A DNA stretch of 53,787 nt from positions 1 to 53,787 of IMG/VR virus record IMGVR_UViG_3300008267_000208; one strand, written 5' to 3'. Each line of letters opens with the position of its first letter. The first letter of the stretch is position 1. Positions 14,682 through 21,883 of this stretch are shown here, one piece after another. Origin of the DNA: a virus. Both the position numbers and the translations under genes were made by a program. The notes beneath the pieces are model-generated. The model saw only the letters and a list, made by a program, of their open reading frames with translations. It did not search any database and was not told the origin of the DNA.

Positions 14682-15728
14682 TTATTTTGTTTTATTATAT
14701 CTATCTACTGTACTCCAGTTATCTCTAATCCAATATTCAACATTTTTCAAAACATTTCCTAAACCATCTTTATGATAGAATCTTAAAAACGTTTCTGTAT
14801 CTAATTCATATGGGGATTCTTTAACTTGCTCTAATATATAACCTTTTTCTTGGTCATCCAACATAGGATTACTTAAATCCATAATCTTATAAGCTTTTCT
14901 TAAATTGTCAAAATTTTCCAATGCTCTACAATATATAACATGTTCTTTAAATTTTAAAGCACAAATATCATAAATGTGATCCATATTTAATTCTTCTGAA
15001 CCCATTACTTCAGGAAATAATTTTTGAAACTTACCTGGTCCTAATCCTTTAACACCACCTACTTTATCTGAGTCATCACCCATTAGTGTTTTATATATAA
15101 GAAAATTAGATGGATGCACACCAAATCTTTCTTTAACAGCTTGAGGTGTAATGAATTCCTTTTCTACAGACCGGTACATTACAATATTTTCATCTACTAA
15201 TTGTAAGAAATCGTTATCCGCTGATACAAGATATACTTTGTTTTCTTTATTTTTAGTAATTTCCTTGCTTAAAAATGCTATAATATCGTCTGCTTCAACT
15301 CCATCTAGTGATAGAATTTTAATAGGCAAACATTGTAAATAATGAATTAAATGAATAATTTGATTTGTTTTTGATTCATTTTCTTGATCCAAATTACTAA
15401 ACGAATTTTTATTAACTCGATTAACATTTCTTCCTGATTTATATTCGGGTAGTAAGTTCTTCCGGTTTATGGAAGAACCTACTCCATCGAATACAACGTA
15501 TACGGATGTTGGTTTTAGTTGTTTAACCAATGAACCTAACGAGCGTAAAAATCCACCTAAACCCCCGATATGTGTTCCTTCAGAGTTTATATAGTTAAGT
15601 ACCGCAAAATTTCTCAAAAATAGATTTAAACCATCTACAATTAAAATTCTTTCACCTTGTTCTTCTGGGGTTATTTGTTCCCCCTCCTTGACATTATCAA
15701 GGAGTTTAAGTAAATCTTTACTATTCAT
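14682..15728 (-). CDS. rnh: 5'-3' exonuclease / flap endonuclease (T4 RNase H-like)
   Basis: A 348-aa FEN-family nuclease that removes RNA primers from lagging-strand fragments. Metal-binding acidic residues are in LIVDGLNLFLRNF (about 30), VYVVFDGVGSS, LDGVEADDIIAFLS, VYLVSADNDFLQLVD and GDDSDKVGGVKGLGPGKFQKLF, which includes the helix-hairpin-helix. The basic stretch LLPEYKSGRN is the arch region. It is slightly longer than T4 Rnh. An N-terminal ~25-residue extension rich in charged residues precedes the fold. It lies between uvsX and gp41. Confidence 0.93.
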   Translation of the reverse strand: MNSKDLLKLLDNVKEGEQITPEEQGERILIVDGLNLFLRNFAVLNYINSEGTHIGGLGGFLRSLGSLVKQLKPTSVYVVFDGVGSSINRKNLLPEYKSGRNVNRVNKNSFSNLDQENESKTNQIIHLIHYLQCLPIKILSLDGVEADDIIAFLSKEITKNKENKVYLVSADNDFLQLVDENIVMYRSVEKEFITPQAVKERFGVHPSNFLIYKTLMGDDSDKVGGVKGLGPGKFQKLFPEVMGSEELNMDHIYDICALKFKEHVIYCRALENFDNLRKAYKIMDLSNPMLDDQEKGYILEQVKESPYELDTETFLRFYHKDGLGNVLKNVEYWIRDNWSTVDRYNKTK

Positions 15729-15734
15729 AACTTA

Positions 15735-16826
15735 TTAATCTTCAGATTCTACAATGTCAGAAATATCTGCTTTTTCATCCCATTCGGAATTATCTTCAAC
15801 AGTTTTATATTCTCCTTTACCTAAAATATCTGCCCATTCATGTGAATGTTCTTTTTTGTATTTATTAACTTCTTTAGGATCGTCAGCTATAAAACCATGT
15901 ACTGTACTGATAACAGTATTTTTAGTAGTAATTCCATTTACGTGGTTTTTATCACACGATACTTTTGTTCGTAAAGCAAATTCAACATCTTTTTTATCTT
16001 TAGTTGCTTTGATCTTTGAAGTACCACTATTAGTAATGTTACCAAATGTGATACACAATGAAGCATCATAATAAAATGTGTTTCCTCCTTTGTTAGTCAT
16101 TCTAGGGCGAGCCATAGGACCTTCTGCTGGTGCAACACCTGTTTTATTGATAATTAGGAATGTATTAGTGTATTTACTTTCCTCTTTACGAGATAAAATG
16201 ATTCTCTGATTAATAAAATTACCAAATTGTGTTGCAATTGCTCCTGCATTCCACATTGGGTTGTTTCTACCTTGTTCAATGCTCATTCTACATGCAATAG
16301 ATCCTACTGAATCCCATAGGAATAACAAATCGTATGGTAGATTTCCTTTGGCTTGTTCATCTAATATATCAACTATAAAGTCAGCTACGTCCTCAATTGA
16401 ACTCAACTTACCTCTATCTTTATAGATGAAAAAACCATCATAATCTACTATATTGCCTTCTTTATCTAGTACCTCATTTATTTCGAAACCCATTGTTCGC
16501 CAATGCTCCCAACTATGTTTCATTTCAGTAATGATAAGAATAGGTAATATACCCATCTTTTGAGCAGATACTGCGGCCTCAATAGACGTGGTGGTTTTTC
16601 CAGTGTTACTGGCACCACGTACTATATTGATATGCCCCATTGCTATTCCAGGAATCGATAATGCATCTTGCATTGCCGGTGAGAATGGAATCCATGCTTG
16701 TTCTTTGAATTTTACATTGCCTCCTAATGATTTTTTCTCCTTAAATTTATTTAAATCAAAATTAGATTTAAGTTCTTTAGAGACTGCTTCCATTAGTGAA
16801 TCTTTTTCACTATTTTTCTTGGCCAT
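15735..16826 (-). CDS. uvsX: UvsX-like RecA family recombinase
   Basis: A 363-aa strand-exchange ATPase. Walker A GASNTGKTT (about 71-79), Walker B region LLFLWDSVGSI, and the L2/ATP-cap area with MTNKGGNTFYYDASLCITFG follow T4 UvsX closely. The C-terminus is acidic (EDNSEWDEKADISDIVESED). In T4 this enzyme drives recombination-dependent replication and repair together with gp32, and here the two genes are adjacent. The start has the AAAAAGTTATG context common to replication genes in this window. Confidence 0.94.
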   Translation of the reverse strand: MAKKNSEKDSLMEAVSKELKSNFDLNKFKEKKSLGGNVKFKEQAWIPFSPAMQDALSIPGIAMGHINIVRGASNTGKTTTSIEAAVSAQKMGILPILIITEMKHSWEHWRTMGFEINEVLDKEGNIVDYDGFFIYKDRGKLSSIEDVADFIVDILDEQAKGNLPYDLLFLWDSVGSIACRMSIEQGRNNPMWNAGAIATQFGNFINQRIILSRKEESKYTNTFLIINKTGVAPAEGPMARPRMTNKGGNTFYYDASLCITFGNITNSGTSKIKATKDKKDVEFALRTKVSCDKNHVNGITTKNTVISTVHGFIADDPKEVNKYKKEHSHEWADILGKGEYKTVEDNSEWDEKADISDIVESED

Positions 16827-16843
16827 AACTTTTTATTTAAATA

Positions 16844-17692
16844 TTAGTCTTCGTCTTCTTCGAATAAAGCTTCGAATTTGTCTGCTTTTGATTTTTTAAC
16901 GGGAGTCTTAATCTCGTAATTGCTTGATTTAGCTGGTTTTTCATCTTCCCAAGGTAAATCGTTTTTAGGAGATTCAACTTCGTCTTCTACTTCATCAATA
17001 ACTTCATCACTTGCATCTTCTGGGTTTAGGAAATTTTGAAGTGTTTCTTTCAACTTATCAAAAGTCATTTTATATGCACTTTGAACTTCCAAAATATCTG
17101 GTTGTTCTTCCAACCATGCTTCGATATCAAGTTTGCTAGTACTTAGTGGAGTTGTTTTTGGTTTAATACGAATTGATGACTTCAATCCCTGACGACCACC
17201 AATATCACCCATAACTGCTTCAACTGTAAAGTCACGACCTTCATTGATGTCTGTGTAGTCACCATAATCTTCATCATCGGCAATACCTAACAGTTGCATG
17301 TAAATTTCTTTACCAAATTCCCAAAGGCGAACACCTTTGTCTTCTTCTCCACGTACAATTACTGGAGCGAATATACGCATTTTTGGTTCTAATTTTTTAG
17401 ATAGTTTCCAATTTTCCTTGTCGCTGGTTTGACGAAGTTGTTTTGTAAATTCTACAATTGGATCTTTTTCGCCCCAATTAGTAAGGGCATAAATTGGGAA
17501 CTTTGAGAACCCGTAATGTACAAAAATTTCCTTAAATGGATTGTTTTTGTCGTTTTTAGACGGCACAATACGAATTTGGTATTTACCTTCTTGTTTTGGT
17601 TTCCATAGATACTTTGCGTAATCTACTTTTTCTTTTTTCTGCCCGGATGTCTGTAAGGCACTCAGTTTGTTTTTGATTGATTTTAAATCCAT
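16844..17692 (-). CDS. gp32: Single-stranded DNA-binding protein, T4 gp32 type
   Basis: A 282-aa protein. The basic N-terminus (MDLKSIKNKLSALQTSGQKK) resembles the cooperative B domain, the core (KYLWKPKQEGKYQIRIVPSK, FKEIFVHYGF) is the OB fold, and the acidic C-terminal tail (ASDEVIDEVEDEVESPKND and KFEALFEEDED) is the protein-interaction A domain. T4 gp32 binds zinc through His and Cys residues; I see no cysteine in this sequence, so the zinc site is absent. It directly precedes uvsX and follows bipartite promoter copy 5 with a 26-nt leader. Confidence 0.92.
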   Translation of the reverse strand: MDLKSIKNKLSALQTSGQKKEKVDYAKYLWKPKQEGKYQIRIVPSKNDKNNPFKEIFVHYGFSKFPIYALTNWGEKDPIVEFTKQLRQTSDKENWKLSKKLEPKMRIFAPVIVRGEEDKGVRLWEFGKEIYMQLLGIADDEDYGDYTDINEGRDFTVEAVMGDIGGRQGLKSSIRIKPKTTPLSTSKLDIEAWLEEQPDILEVQSAYKMTFDKLKETLQNFLNPEDASDEVIDEVEDEVESPKNDLPWEDEKPAKSSNYEIKTPVKKSKADKFEALFEEDED

Positions 17693-17718
17693 CTTTATTT
17701 GGTTTTTATTATTACTAT

Positions 17719-17750
17719 TTAATATACTACCTTTTTTTCTGGAGGCCTAG
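17719..17750 (-). promoter_or_regulatory. Bipartite promoter-like element, copy 5 (gp32)
   Basis: On the coding strand: CTAGGCCTCCA (17750-17740), 13 nt, then TATATTAA (17726-17719). This is the most divergent copy (three box changes and one change in the downstream element), but the spacer length is unchanged. Confidence 0.6.
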
Positions 17751-17826
17751 TTTTAGCTATCGAAGCTCTTAGAATGCCTTTATATTTGTAGTGTTGTTCT
17801 TAGTGTAGTTATGCCGTTGATGTGGT

Positions 17827-18324
17827 TTATTTACTAGGTACTGCAATCAAAATTTCAACATTGCTTCCCACAGTTCTACTAAATTTAAAACTCTTAATGG
17901 GATTTTTAGCTTGTTGCATTACTAATTGCATAGCAGCGCCTTGTGTTTGGCCTACCGCTCTATATACCTTAACATTTTCAACTCCTGAAATCATTTTTGC
18001 TGGTATACTTCCTGGGATGGCTTCAAAACCTTCGTTTTTTACTAGTTTTTGGAAGTCTTTAAGACTTAAAACATCATTTTCTGTTTGTTTTTCAGTTTTA
18101 ACTATGTCTTTAATTTGATCTTTTTGTTCTTGACTAAAAGCACTATTGTTTAATAGTGAAGCTAAAATAGTAGCTGTGATTAGTCCTTTTTTAACGTAAC
18201 TTTTTACTTTATCCATAACATTTGAAAAATCTATAGCTTCATCTAATGACAAAATATCATCAAGTATATCTTGTTCTTTTGATGACAATTGAACCTCTTT
18301 TAATAAATCAACTAACTTTATCAT
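17827..18324 (-). CDS. Hypothetical protein with putative capsid-targeting N-terminus and membrane segment (165 aa)
   Basis: It begins MIKLVDLLKEVQLSSKEQDI, where LKE fits the (L/I)xE consensus of T4 prohead protease sites found at the end of capsid-targeting peptides. An acidic helix follows, then a hydrophobic stretch (LITATILASLLNNSAFS, about 49-65) that could be a membrane helix or an internal cleavage signal, and a ~100-residue basic beta/alpha domain (VYRAVGQTQGAAMQLVMQQA). The layout resembles ORF 50745-51188. A late-like motif variant lies immediately upstream, unusual among its replication neighbours, which supports packaging as an internal protein. Function is unknown. Confidence 0.65.
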   Translation of the reverse strand: MIKLVDLLKEVQLSSKEQDILDDILSLDEAIDFSNVMDKVKSYVKKGLITATILASLLNNSAFSQEQKDQIKDIVKTEKQTENDVLSLKDFQKLVKNEGFEAIPGSIPAKMISGVENVKVYRAVGQTQGAAMQLVMQQAKNPIKSFKFSRTVGSNVEILIAVPSK

Positions 18325-18326
18325 GG

Positions 18327-18336
18327 TGATAAATAT
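18327..18336 (-). promoter_or_regulatory. Late-promoter-like motif (variant) upstream of ORF 17827-18324
   Basis: The coding strand reads ATATTTATCA directly before the start codon. It marks this gene as possibly late-expressed inside the replication block. Confidence 0.4.
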
Positions 18337-18795
18337 TTACAAATCTATAATCTTATATATCTTTGTATTAAGTTGTTTAACTTCTCCGTGTTGAGTTAAT
18401 AAAATGCAATTACGATATTCTTGCCAATTTACTTTGAAAAATGGATCTGTTTCACCACCATTCAATTTTCTAATTAAATCGTTTAATGCATTTATCGTAT
18501 ATAGTGTATTTGATTCTTTTTTGCGATGTACCAATATTGTATTGGCGGGGATGCCATTGATATTTCCTTGCTCTACATTATATGTAACAACATACTCATT
18601 TGTGCTCTTAACAAAGAGAACAAACATTTTGTTGTACATAATATCATATGTAGTAGCCAAATTGGATATCAAATCGTCCAGATGGTTTTGCTGAGTAAAT
18701 GTAGCAAATAATCTATTGTTCATAGTGTCACTTTCAGTTATAAAATCGTACTGATTATAAATATCAACTGAGGGTTCAAACGCGAGTAATTCCAT
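18337..18795 (-). CDS. Conserved-looking phage hypothetical protein (152 aa)
   Basis: The product begins MELLAFEPSVDIYNQYDFIT and ends KVNWQEYRNCILLTQHGEV followed by KQLNTKIYKIIDL. It has mixed alpha/beta content with no nuclease, helicase or membrane features. I recall similar unnamed proteins in marine T4-like phages next to replication genes but know no function. It lies 7 nt after the polymerase-like gene, with the AAGTTATG start context, and is probably co-transcribed with it. Confidence 0.65.
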   Translation of the reverse strand: MELLAFEPSVDIYNQYDFITESDTMNNRLFATFTQQNHLDDLISNLATTYDIMYNKMFVLFVKSTNEYVVTYNVEQGNINGIPANTILVHRKKESNTLYTINALNDLIRKLNGGETDPFFKVNWQEYRNCILLTQHGEVKQLNTKIYKIIDL

Positions 18796-18802
18796 AACTT
18801 AT

Positions 18803-20083
18803 TTATATTATTGACATAGTTCCGTAATTAGAACCTTTTGTCATTTTGGTTTTTAAATTATATTTTTTAAATACTTGATTAATTTGTTCTAATATGTTGT
18901 CTTCTTCATTGTAATCAATTAAAATTGCGTCATAAGTGTATAATACAATCTTTGTTGATTTGCTCTTCAATATCTTAACAATATCCCACAATATAAGAAC
19001 ATTTGTTGATGTCTCCAAGTTTTGGAGTGTATAGTTGAATAGTTTTTGAGGATTTAAATCTTTTATTTCCTTAGTTAATTTATGGTCCGAAATAGGACAT
19101 TCTATAAATCCATCTGTTTGAAACGTTTCCCATAATTTATCTACATGCTTTTGAATTAACTGAAAATAAGGTATATGTTGGTATTCCTTATATATCCCCC
19201 CATACAATTGTCTAAACATTAATATTTTTGCTTCATCTATTTCTATACCTGCTTCTCTAGCAAAATATTGATATGGTGTTTCATTTTCAAAACTATATCC
19301 TACTAATTGAGCAGCTAGTGTTGGATGGTAAGCACTAATATCTATTTCAATAAAGTAATCATTTTCAGGAATAAATGCTTCTCTACAACCATCTTCTTTC
19401 TTTAAAGCTGCAAAATTAATACCATTGAAGCTATTGGAAGGCCTTCCGGTTGTAGTATGTAAGTTATATTGGGTGTATATTGCATCATCATGTATAGAAA
19501 ACGCGTCGTTATTTGGTTCAAAGAATTTATTAAATACATCTGGATTGGTTTTGATTCCGTTTCTTTCAATTGAAAAAAACACACTGGTTAATTTATTGTA
19601 AAACTTTACATTATGGGGCGTAACACAATGTTGTTTTATTTTGTCAAAAATAAGTTCACATTTTTCATAATGTTTAACAGCAGGTATAATGGTATTTATT
19701 ATCCCTTTATCTCCATGTCTTTGATAGAAAAAATCATGTGCCGACGTATTTGGTTCAATATATTCAGGTATACCAAATGAAATATCTACGGTGTTTCTAA
19801 GTGGAAAAAAATATATAAATGATTTTCTATTGCGTACATAAATTTCCTCGTAAGAAGCAAGTAAATTGTTTATAGGCGTTTTATTCAATGATAATGTCTC
19901 GGAATGATCAAGACATACCATATATCCTTTATCGTTATTTAACGGTTTAATATATAGTAAAGATACACGATTTAATGATGGATGTATATTGTCATTAAAG
20001 TATATAGGCTCTATAAATACTTTGTCATAACCTTTATAAAATAATTCTGCTAACTGTTCGTTAGTTTCCACTACATAAAACAT
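18803..20083 (-). CDS. Compact family A DNA polymerase-like protein
   Basis: A 426-aa protein with the family A palm and fingers signatures. TTGRPSN (about 211-217) matches the TGR(L/P)SS region. EIDISAYHPTLAAQL (Asp248) matches motif A. KILMFRQLYGG (Lys286, Phe290, Tyr294) matches the O-helix K...F...YG motif B. YTYDAILID (Asp385) matches motif C with HDE changed to YDA. The N-terminal ~110 residues look like a degenerate 3'-5' exonuclease without the usual acidic residues, and the whole is far shorter than PolA. It may be the replicative polymerase or an accessory. T4 uses a family B enzyme, which is not in this window. Confidence 0.75.
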   Translation of the reverse strand: MFYVVETNEQLAELFYKGYDKVFIEPIYFNDNIHPSLNRVSLLYIKPLNNDKGYMVCLDHSETLSLNKTPINNLLASYEEIYVRNRKSFIYFFPLRNTVDISFGIPEYIEPNTSAHDFFYQRHGDKGIINTIIPAVKHYEKCELIFDKIKQHCVTPHNVKFYNKLTSVFFSIERNGIKTNPDVFNKFFEPNNDAFSIHDDAIYTQYNLHTTTGRPSNSFNGINFAALKKEDGCREAFIPENDYFIEIDISAYHPTLAAQLVGYSFENETPYQYFAREAGIEIDEAKILMFRQLYGGIYKEYQHIPYFQLIQKHVDKLWETFQTDGFIECPISDHKLTKEIKDLNPQKLFNYTLQNLETSTNVLILWDIVKILKSKSTKIVLYTYDAILIDYNEEDNILEQINQVFKKYNLKTKMTKGSNYGTMSII

Positions 20084-20100
20084 AACCTATTTATTTGCCC

Positions 20101-20132
20101 TAAATATAAAAATTATTTTTATGGAATCCTAG
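20101..20132 (-). promoter_or_regulatory. Bipartite promoter-like element, copy 4 (polymerase gene)
   Basis: On the coding strand: CTAGGATTCCA (20132-20122), 13 nt, then TATATTTA (20108-20101), 17 nt before the ATG at 20083. It begins just after the terminator at 20143-20186, so a new transcript starts here. Confidence 0.72.
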
Positions 20133-20142
20133 TTCTTTAGTT

Positions 20143-20186
20143 AAAAAAAGAAAACACCCTAGGTAGCGACTCCGTTGGGTGTTTTC
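20143..20186 (-). terminator. Strong intrinsic terminator after the tail module
   Basis: A perfect 10-bp stem (20150-20159 with 20177-20186), a 17-nt loop and a run of seven T on the coding strand (20149-20143). It separates the tail/lysis transcript from the polymerase transcript. Confidence 0.92.
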
Positions 20187-20217
20187 ATAGCCGAAGCTAT
20201 AGACGGTCCTAAGCCGT
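20187..20217 (-). other. Two small hairpins preceding the terminator (one with a UUCG loop)
   Basis: On the coding strand, ATAGC-TTCG-GCTAT (20200-20187) forms a hairpin with an exceptionally stable UUCG tetraloop. Just 5' of it, ACGG/CCGT (20217-20203) can form another 4-bp stem. With the terminator they make a three-hairpin 3' end that may protect the mRNA from 3' exonucleases or form a processed small RNA. Confidence 0.55.
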
Positions 20218-20223
20218 ATATCT

Positions 20224-20640
20224 TTATATTTTACTCAATTGGAAATGCATTCCATCTTTTCTAGTCCAAGTACCACCCCAATCAAAACCAGCATCTGTAA
20301 AACATTTTACAAATCCTGCTGACAGTACTGGTGTTTTATTAAGACCATTCCATGCTGCATTCACATCAATTGCTATGCCCCAAGAATGTAGTGACATGCT
20401 AGATAAACCTCTCTTCTTTCTAATATTAAAACATCCGTCCCATGTTTTTAATTCTTTTACGAATCCTGTTGTGATGAGATTTTTAAATGCTAGTGAAAGT
20501 GGAGCAACTAAGTCTTTATTGCAATATAATCTTTTAGGTATAACACCTATTTCTAATTCAGTTGGTACATCCCATAGAACCATATTAGATTCTTTTGTTG
20601 GATCGCCATATTTTTTTAATGCTTGTTGTGAAGTTACCAT
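20224..20640 (-). CDS. M15-family peptidase, probable endolysin
   Basis: A 138-aa zinc peptidase. SLHSWGIAIDVN holds His85 and Asp92 (H-x6-D) and DGMHFQ holds the third ligand His132, the pattern of VanY/L-alanyl-D-glutamate peptidases used as endolysins by T5-like phages. The preceding KTWDGCFNIRKKRG positions the substrate cleft, and FDWGGTWTRKDGMHF is typical of this subfamily. No signal peptide is present, so a holin would be needed; none is identified nearby. It is the last gene of the tail transcript, directly before the three-hairpin terminator. Confidence 0.88.
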   Translation of the reverse strand: MVTSQQALKKYGDPTKESNMVLWDVPTELEIGVIPKRLYCNKDLVAPLSLAFKNLITTGFVKELKTWDGCFNIRKKRGLSSMSLHSWGIAIDVNAAWNGLNKTPVLSAGFVKCFTDAGFDWGGTWTRKDGMHFQLSKI

Positions 20641-21248
20641 TATTTATAATATTTTGTGAAATCGTTTCTTAAATACTCTGAGAGCATTGGTAATTTTTGT
20701 TGTTTACTTGTTAACTCAGTTATATTTTTGTTTGTTATAAATACTTGAGATTTATCTCCTGTTAACTGCCAAGGTAAATTAAATGGTTGGTATAGTTGAT
20801 ATAGAATACTTGAATCTTTATTTACTAATTTATCGTGTGTATCTTTATTGATTTCAAGATAAATAATTTCATTGGTTTTTTTACAAAAATATCTTCTGTA
20901 TTCTCCTATTTGGTAATCGGTTTGGGTTGGAATATTAGGAGAGAAAGTTGGTATTGATATAATTTGGTCTACATCGATTTTTTGTATATCAATATATTCC
21001 GCTGTTCGAATATCTTCTTGATTTATATTTAATATTATATCTGAATTCTGGGAAATTGAAGTTGAAGAATATTCAAATACAGGAATAAGTTTTTCTGAGG
21101 GAAGATCTTGAGGGGTTCTACCCGTAAATAATTCTTTTTTAGATGTTTTCCAATAGTATCCTATGTAATTTTCTTTTGTAGATGAGTAAACATATTCACC
21201 TCCATTAGTGTATAAATTTGCTTGTATTTGAGATAAAGGATAATACAT
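20640..21248 (-). CDS. Probable tail-associated structural protein (202 aa)
   Basis: The product begins MYYPLSQIQANLYTNGGEYV, then a YSSTKENYIGYYWKTSKKEL and FTGRTPQDLPSEKLIPVFEY section, a strand-rich middle, and FCKKTNEIIYLEINKDTHDK. The style matches unannotated structural proteins from marine T4-like phages that lie near the baseplate genes. No enzymatic motif. It begins 2 nt after the split peptidase fragment and its stop overlaps the endolysin gene start by 1 nt. Confidence 0.6.
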   Translation of the reverse strand: MYYPLSQIQANLYTNGGEYVYSSTKENYIGYYWKTSKKELFTGRTPQDLPSEKLIPVFEYSSTSISQNSDIILNINQEDIRTAEYIDIQKIDVDQIISIPTFSPNIPTQTDYQIGEYRRYFCKKTNEIIYLEINKDTHDKLVNKDSSILYQLYQPFNLPWQLTGDKSQVFITNKNITELTSKQQKLPMLSEYLRNDFTKYYK

Positions 21249-21250
21249 TT

Positions 21251-21883
21251 TTAAATTCTATTTGAAACGTGAACGTGATCATCATGATTTGCAAATCCAA
21301 AAGTTAATAATGCTTTTGGATTTCCTTTTTCGACATTTTTCTTATATCCTAATCTTTGAAGAGCAGCAACAAATTCATCTATTTTTGCTCGATTAGAAGC
21401 TCTTGGGTTAACAGCTATTCCATCTATTATTGCTATATCTACTGCATCTCCAGCAGTATGGCGACTTGGAGGAGTTGATTTATGTCCGCTTATTGCGGTT
21501 GTAATACTTACTACAACTCCCGCATCTACTGCTGCTTTACTTATATCTCTTAATAAACTATCTTTTATAGGATCTTTTGAAGGTGTAGATCCTCTTACTA
21601 CTCCATCTTTAAAATTTACATTAGGATATTTAGCATTAACTGTTCTTACACCATTAGAAGGAGATGGTGGATTAGTAGTAGTAGATGAAGGTTTTGATTG
21701 ACCTTGAGGATTAATATTTTTTGATACTGTTTCAGTGTATTCTCCTTTAGATATACAATATGAATCTAAAGTAGTAACCCATTTATTATTTTCTATTTTA
21801 TGTTCTAGATTTTTTATTAAAAACTCAACTGTTTCAGGATAATTAGATGGCAGGATAATTAGATGGCAAATAAGCAGCATCAA
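21251..21883 (-). CDS. C-terminal part of tail hydrolase, M15-like peptidase (split by duplication)
   Basis: The biologically meaningful sequence starts at LPSNYPETVEFLIKNLEHKI, the in-frame continuation of the gene at 21843-24050, which ends LPSNYPAI. The shared LPSNYP is the result of a 16-bp tandem duplication (21836-21867). After a proline/serine-rich linker comes a peptidase domain with SRHTAGDAVDIAIIDG (H-x6-D) and NHDDHVHVSNRI, the zinc motifs of M15-type D,D-peptidases. The ~200-residue part would be the cell-wall-degrading tip of a baseplate or tail protein. The assigned ATG (MMLLICHLII) is read from the shifted frame and is probably artificial. Confidence 0.72.
   Translation of the reverse strand: MMLLICHLIILPSNYPETVEFLIKNLEHKIENNKWVTTLDSYCISKGEYTETVSKNINPQGQSKPSSTTTNPPSPSNGVRTVNAKYPNVNFKDGVVRGSTPSKDPIKDSLLRDISKAAVDAGVVVSITTAISGHKSTPPSRHTAGDAVDIAIIDGIAVNPRASNRAKIDEFVAALQRLGYKKNVEKGNPKALLTFGFANHDDHVHVSNRI
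21836..21867. repeat. 16-bp tandem duplication (two copies)
   Basis: The unit AGGATAATTAGATGGC occurs at 21836-21851 and again at 21852-21867, with one identical base on each flank. Because 16 is not a multiple of 3, it shifts the frame of the tail gene. Removing one copy gives a continuous ~930-codon reading frame. Confidence 0.97.

Noticed and set aside
17751-17826. Terminator between ORF 17827-18324 and gp32
   Set aside because: Only a weak 4-bp AGCT/AGCT hairpin without a T tract is present.
20641-20655. TATAAATA on the coding strand before the endolysin gene, identical to the T4 late promoter
   Set aside because: It is made by the last codons of the preceding gene (KYYK-stop) and occurs once, whereas the recurrent motif has the opposite orientation.
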